Below, one piece after another: positions 7,609 to 10,565 of a DNA stretch of 10,565 nucleotides; within the stretch, counting starts at the first letter, position 1, and each line of letters begins with the position of its first letter. Made by a program: the position numbers and the translations under genes. The notes beneath the pieces were generated by a model. The model was not told the origin of the DNA. It saw only the letters and a list, made by a program, of their open reading frames with translations, and made no database searches. The DNA lies in assembly GCA_964520785.1 (NCBI GenBank), contig CAZFQG010000208.1, forward strand, positions 1-10,565, in the 5' to 3' direction. Origin of the DNA: CAZFQG01 sp964520785. Lineage in GTDB: Bacteria > Planctomycetota > Planctomycetia > Pirellulales > Thermoguttaceae.

Positions 7609-8114
7609 TCCAGCGGCTCCTCCTCTTGGCCGATGTCCATCTCGGCGTACTGACCGGCCATGAGCCTTCGTATGGCAAAGTAGCAGCTTAGCAGGCCGGT
7701 CAGAGGCAACGCGGCGTAGTATATCCAATTCAGCGGCAACCCGAGTGCCGGCGTGTATGTCCCGCTCGTCTCGCCGACCCATAGGAACCCGGCGACCACC
7801 AGGAACACATTGAAGGCGAGTATCAGCACCAATCCAATGAACTCCACGCCGCGACGCAGACCGGCCGGCATGTGCTCGACGAAGAATTCGACCCGGATGT
7901 GCCGCCTGTCCCGCAGCACCAGCGCTGCGCCCAAAAGCGTAAACCAAACGAACAGATAGCGAACCACCTCGTCGCTCCAGAACAGCGACTGGTTGACGAC
8001 ATAGCGAAAGAACACGGCCACGAGAATAATCACGAGAATGACGGCGAACAGGGCGACCAGCACCCAGTCGGCCGCTGATAGTCGGTCGTGCGGTGACGAG
8101 CCGTTTTCATTCAT
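7605..8114 (-). CDS. dctQ: TRAP transporter small permease (DctQ family)
   Basis: 169 residues from the ATG at 8114, chosen over an upstream ATG at 8216 because GGAG lies seven bases before it and the longer form would run across the promoter predicted at 8188-8216. Four membrane segments are visible at about 17-38, 50-68, 92-112 and 128-148. Between the first two is the DctQ signature W-S-D-E-x-x-R-Y-L-F-V-W (46-57), followed by LLGAALVLRDRRHIRVEFF (60-78). It pairs with the large permease to form the TRAP membrane complex. It is the first gene of the minus-strand operon, with an untranslated leader of about 65 bases if the predicted promoter is right. The acidic tail (EEEPLE) is encoded by the same bases as the ribosome site of the next gene. 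Confidence 0.92.
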   Translation of the reverse strand: MNENGSSPHDRLSAADWVLVALFAVILVIILVAVFFRYVVNQSLFWSDEVVRYLFVWFTLLGAALVLRDRRHIRVEFFVEHMPAGLRRGVEFIGLVLILAFNVFLVVAGFLWVGETSGTYTPALGLPLNWIYYAALPLTGLLSCYFAIRRLMAGQYAEMDIGQEEEPLE

Positions 8115-8187
8115 CGCGATACTCCAAGGTTTCCGTGTGCTGAGGCATCGTATCTTCAGCCCCTTCCTCGCCGACGGCGAAAACACG

Positions 8188-8216
8188 GTTATAGCACCCC
8201 GCGTTTGGCATGTCAA
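8188..8216 (-). promoter_or_regulatory. Sigma70-like promoter for the TRAP/URO-D operon
   Basis: On the minus strand: TTGACA (8216-8211), a 17-base spacer, then TATAAC (8193-8188). That is 6/6 and 5/6 matches to the consensus with ideal spacing, and it points at dctQ about 74 bases downstream. The -35 box lies within the palindrome at 8202-8219, so a protein bound there would block polymerase. Confidence 0.6.
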
Positions 8217-8219
8217 ACG
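8202..8219. promoter_or_regulatory. 18-base palindrome, candidate operator
   Basis: CGTTTGGCATGTCAAACG pairs at 8 of 9 positions around a CATG centre; the single miss is G8208/T8213. It covers the -35 box of the minus-strand promoter. A related half-site, CGTTGACATGG, lies on the plus strand at 8231-8241 and covers the -35 box of the opposite promoter. This layout fits a single dimeric regulator controlling both operons. The family cannot be named: GntR- and LacI-type operators both have similar lengths. Confidence 0.5.
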
Positions 8220-8232
8220 GTTGCGAGGCCCG

Positions 8233-8260
8233 TTGACATGGAGGAAGTACCTGTTAGGAT
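8233..8260 (+). promoter_or_regulatory. Sigma70-like promoter for the aldolase/dehydrogenase pair
   Basis: TTGACA (8233-8238), a 16-base spacer, then TAGGAT (8255-8260): 6/6 and 4/6 consensus matches. It would give a leader of about 115 bases before the aldolase ATG. Its -35 box lies 16 bases from the -35 box of the opposite promoter, back to back. Confidence 0.42.
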
Positions 8261-8382
8261 TTCCTGGAAGCGGCGCGGCGCATCCCTCGAAGAGGGGTAA
8301 GTACGCCGACCTGTACGAGTTAGCGAGCGCGCCGTGGCGCCTCCCTCTTCTTCACGCATTGCCAAGAGAACAAGGAATTTGA
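8261..8382 (+). other. Leader of the aldolase gene
   Basis: This is untranslated sequence between the predicted plus-strand promoter and the aldolase ATG. A short hairpin CCCTC-GAA-GAGGG is possible at 8284-8296 and there is GC-rich sequence near 8320-8340. I see no riboswitch-like conservation and no T-run. The ribosome site AAGGA lies at 8372-8376, six bases before the ATG. Confidence 0.4.
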
Positions 8383-9144
8383 ATGGCAAGAACCAAAGAG
8401 AAACTGCAGTCCGGCCGGCCCGCGTTGGGCGGTTGGATCATGATCGGCCACCCCTCGGTCGCGGAAATCCTGGCCGGCGAGCGGTTCGACTGGCTGGCCG
8501 TCGATATGGAACACACGTCGACGAGTGTTCGCATGTTCCACGAACTGAGTCTGGCCGTTAAGGGGACGGGGGTCGATTTGCTGGTGCGGCTGCCCGGCCA
8601 CGATCCGCAAATCGCGAAGTTGGTCCTCGACAGCGGCGCCGATGGAATCATCGTGCCTTCGGTGAATACGGCGGAACAGGCCCGAGCGGCCGTGGCGATG
8701 GCCAAGTTCCCTCCGCAAGGCTCGCGCGGGGCGTCCCTCTGTCGGGCAACCGATTTTGGGCGGAACTTCGCGGACTATTATCGCGACCACAACGAAAAGG
8801 TCCTGGTGGTTTGTATGCTGGAGCATATCGACGCGGTGGAAAACGTCGAAGAGATCCTCGCCGTGCCCGGACTCGACGCCACGTTCATCGGTCCTTATGA
8901 CTTGTCCGCCTCAATGGGGCTCCCGGGGGAAACCGGCCACCCGGATGTGCTCGCGGCACAGCGGACCCTGCTGGACGCCGGCAAGCGACACGGAGTACCG
9001 GCCGGAATCCACGTCGTTGCAGTGGACGGTGCTGAGGTAAACCGGCGAATCGACGAGGGATTCCAGTTCATTGCCTGCGGAATCGATACGGAGTTCCTGA
9101 TGTTCGCCGCGCGCCGCATGCTGTCGGAGGTCAAGGCATCATGA
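8383..9144 (+). CDS. HpcH/HpaI-family class II aldolase
   Basis: 253 residues, the usual length. The family contains metal-dependent aldolases that split 2-keto-3-deoxy acids into pyruvate and an aldehyde (HpcH/HpaI, GarL and RhmA types). The key residues are in place: His44 in DMEHTS and Arg69 in LVRLPG (equivalent to the catalytic His45 and Arg70 of E. coli HpcH), and metal ligands Glu147 in MLEHIDAVEN and Asp173 in IGPYDLSAS. GADGIIVPSVNTAEQA (85-100) and PPQGSRGASL (110-119) are further family segments. The enzyme should be cytoplasmic. AAGGA sits six bases upstream of the ATG. It is the first gene of a two-gene operon divergent from the TRAP operon, which suggests it processes the imported acid. 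The exact substrate cannot be set from sequence. 4-hydroxy-2-oxoheptanedioate, 2-keto-3-deoxyglucarate and 2-keto-3-deoxyrhamnonate are the precedents. Confidence 0.9.
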   Translation: MARTKEKLQSGRPALGGWIMIGHPSVAEILAGERFDWLAVDMEHTSTSVRMFHELSLAVKGTGVDLLVRLPGHDPQIAKLVLDSGADGIIVPSVNTAEQARAAVAMAKFPPQGSRGASLCRATDFGRNFADYYRDHNEKVLVVCMLEHIDAVENVEEILAVPGLDATFIGPYDLSASMGLPGETGHPDVLAAQRTLLDAGKRHGVPAGIHVVAVDGAEVNRRIDEGFQFIACGIDTEFLMFAARRMLSEVKAS

Positions 9145-10154
9145 GTGATCTGGTCCTGGTGACGCAACCGGAGTTTGCCAAAGCGGAAGCGGTGTTCGCC
9201 GGGCAAAGCGAGTTGCGGGTCGTTGCCGTACCGGACGACGAGACGTCGCTTGCCGACGCGATTCGCGCTAAGCAATGCCGCGCGGTGATCGTGGGAGTGG
9301 TTCCCTATTCCGGTGAACTTTACGAAGCGCTCGCCGAGACCGGCGGGTCGCGGGGGGCCGTCATCGCGCGGTTCGGCGTGGGGCACGACGGTATCGACAA
9401 AGAGTTGGCCCGGCGGCACGGAATCGTCGTCACCAACACCCCGGGGGTACTCGACCGCAGCGTGGCCGAACAGACGCTCTGGCTGATCGGGAGCCTCGCC
9501 CGCCACGTGGCGGTTTGCGACGAAGAGATGAAATCCGGCCAATGGCAGCCGCGAACCGGGATGGACCTGAGCGGCCGAACCCTGATCGTCATCGGTTTCG
9601 GCGCCATCGGGCGGCATGTTGCGGCGATTGCTTATTTCGGCTTTGGAATGCGGGTGATTGGCGTGGGCCGATGCACGCAGGAGGACATGGAGCAGCGCGA
9701 GGGTCGGAGTATCGACGCGCTCCAGCGCGAATTCGGGCTGGAACGATACACGGCGGACCTGGCGTCGGTTCTTCCGAACGCCGACGTACTGAGCATCCAT
9801 TTGCCCGCCGTGGAAGCAACGAAGAACTTCGTGAATGCCGATCTTCTGGCCAACCTCCGACCCGACTGTCTCCTGGTCAACACGGCGCGCGGATCCGTGC
9901 TCGATGAAGATGCGCTGTATGACGCGCTCTCTTCCGGGCGGTTGGCCGGCGCGGCGCTCGACGTTTTCCAGCAAGAACCGTATTGTCCGCAGTCTCCGAC
10001 CCGCGATCTCCGCACGCTGCCGAACATCCTGCTCACCCCGCACATCGGCTCGAACACGACCGGGGCCAACGAGGCGATGGCCCGGGCATCGCTGGCAAAC
10101 GTCGCTGGCTTCCTACGAGGACGAACTGATGACTTAAGTCGCGTCGACCGCTGA
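9141..10154 (+). CDS. D-2-hydroxyacid dehydrogenase (SerA/GhrA-like superfamily)
   Basis: 337 residues, starting within the aldolase stop as ATGA, with GGAGG about ten bases upstream. The split catalytic domain and Rossmann domain are clear: RFGVGHDGIDKELARRHGI (77-95) and NTPGV, then the dinucleotide loop GFGAIG (152-157). The catalytic Arg250 (NTARG), Glu279 (DVFQQEP) and His301 (TPHIGS) are all present. It interconverts a 2-keto acid and a D-2-hydroxy acid. Glyoxylate, hydroxypyruvate and 3-phosphoglycerate are the usual substrates of relatives; it lacks an ACT domain, so a catabolic role is likelier than serine synthesis. At the end of the second Rossmann strand, where NAD enzymes usually have Asp, it has Gly176-Arg177, as in NADP-preferring glyoxylate/hydroxypyruvate reductases. 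There is an unusually long segment, about 178-200, after that strand. Its pairing with the aldolase suggests reduction of a product or a related keto acid. Confidence 0.9.
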   Translation: MSDLVLVTQPEFAKAEAVFAGQSELRVVAVPDDETSLADAIRAKQCRAVIVGVVPYSGELYEALAETGGSRGAVIARFGVGHDGIDKELARRHGIVVTNTPGVLDRSVAEQTLWLIGSLARHVAVCDEEMKSGQWQPRTGMDLSGRTLIVIGFGAIGRHVAAIAYFGFGMRVIGVGRCTQEDMEQREGRSIDALQREFGLERYTADLASVLPNADVLSIHLPAVEATKNFVNADLLANLRPDCLLVNTARGSVLDEDALYDALSSGRLAGAALDVFQQEPYCPQSPTRDLRTLPNILLTPHIGSNTTGANEAMARASLANVAGFLRGRTDDLSRVDR

Positions 10155-10565
10155 TCACCGCCCGCCTCCGGGGCGCGTACGCCGAGCCACCGGAACGGAG
10201 TTGATGTCTCCAAAGATAGTTGTAAGAAAAGAGCATCGCACCGTGCAATTACGGGTTTCACTGCGTTGGCAGGCCACGGTTACTTGTTTTTTTGCGCAAT
10301 CTCGATTTGTATTGTTTGCCGCGAAGCGGTCGGATTTCGTGAAGGAATGGCTGGAGGTCTTGCGAAATCGTTCATCGTCTGGTAAACTGAGGCGCAAATG
10401 GAACCCCACCCTCTCTTTCCTCGGTGCCATAGAAGCATTCGGTGACTGTTGTGCCAAACGGCTCTTCGAGCGCGTGGCTCAAGGTTTGGGGGTCAAGACC
10501 TTTGTCACATCGTAACCGTTCACGGCCTTCAGAAACAATCTGAGGCATTTTCCACAGCCATGACG
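10155..10565. other. 411-base right-edge region without a supported gene
   Basis: Composition changes here to AT-richer sequence. Just after the dehydrogenase stop there is a weak GC hairpin (10159-10163 with 10171-10175, 7-base loop) but no T-run. A run of seven Ts near 10285-10291 follows a weak imperfect stem, which is not enough for a terminator call. A plus-strand open frame (10201-10515, 104 codons) starts at TTG-ATG and resembles no family I know. On the minus strand one frame is open from the edge to a stop near 10375 (about 60 codons). Either could be a fragment of a neighbouring gene, and neither is called. Confidence 0.4.
10360..10388 (+). promoter_or_regulatory. Weak promoter-like pair pointing out of the window
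   Basis: TTGCGA (10360-10365), a 17-base spacer, then TAAACT (10383-10388): 4/6 and 4/6 consensus matches. It points to the right edge. It could serve a gene beyond the window, but a match of this quality is common by chance. Confidence 0.15.

Noticed and set aside
6329..7678. The dctP frame stays open upstream to 7678, giving an apparent 784-residue protein
   Set aside because: The extra part overlaps dctM in another frame, is low-complexity Arg/Gly/His-rich, and the real start has a strong ribosome site and a lipoprotein signal.
8238..8300. 20-codon ORF (MEEVPV...) between the operons
   Set aside because: It begins inside the predicted -35 box, upstream of the expected transcript start, so it would not be on the transcript.
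10262..10292. Possible terminator before a run of seven Ts
   Set aside because: The stem is short with a bulge and sits several bases away from the T-run, so it does not meet the usual intrinsic terminator pattern.
10201..10515. 104-codon plus-strand open frame after the dehydrogenase
   Set aside because: No family resemblance, a TTG start, and residue composition unlike the neighbouring genes; a fragment of something cannot be excluded.
1..10565. tRNA, rRNA, CRISPR arrays, insertion sequences and attachment sites
   Set aside because: Looked for on both strands by eye; no cloverleaf, repeat-spacer pattern, transposase or flanking inverted repeats were found.

Overview
The window is GC-rich and tightly packed with bacterial metabolic genes. 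A secreted Asp-box protein with a LamG-like C-terminus, several diverged uroporphyrinogen-decarboxylase-fold (URO-D) proteins and a lipoprotein-type TRAP receptor together suggest a Planctomycetota-like member of the PVC group. That assignment is inferred from gene style only; no rRNA or marker gene is present.

Layout. At the left, a plus-strand gene (170-1948) encodes an exported sialidase-fold beta-propeller with a C-terminal concanavalin-like domain. It ends five bases before the end of a minus-strand operon, which is read from 8114 down to 1954. Its order is TRAP small permease, TRAP large permease, TRAP substrate receptor (lipoprotein), a 28-codon relic-like ORF, then three different URO-D-fold proteins. 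Junctions are 4-base overlaps, a 2-base gap or a 20-base overlap; the only wider gap is filled by the tiny ORF. To the right, a divergent plus-strand pair encodes an HpcH/HpaI-type aldolase (8383-9144) and a D-2-hydroxyacid dehydrogenase (9141-10154), joined by an ATGA overlap. The last 411 bases are AT-richer and hold no gene I can support.

Control. The 268-base gap between the operons carries two back-to-back sigma70-like promoters. Their TTGACA boxes sit inside inverted copies of CGTT(T)GACATG. The minus-strand copy lies in an 18-base near-perfect palindrome, a good candidate for one shared operator. No regulator gene is in the window.

How the parts could work together. The exported propeller would act on or bind an extracellular glycan, and the TRAP system would import a carboxylated breakdown product such as a sugar acid. 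The aldolase would cleave a 2-keto-3-deoxy acid to pyruvate plus an aldehyde, and the dehydrogenase would interconvert a 2-keto acid and a 2-hydroxy acid. The three URO-D-fold proteins have no obvious step in such a pathway. None shows the heme-type URO-D substrate-binding motif or the full zinc motif of the corrinoid methyltransferases, and no corrinoid protein is nearby. They are the main unexplained part of the locus.
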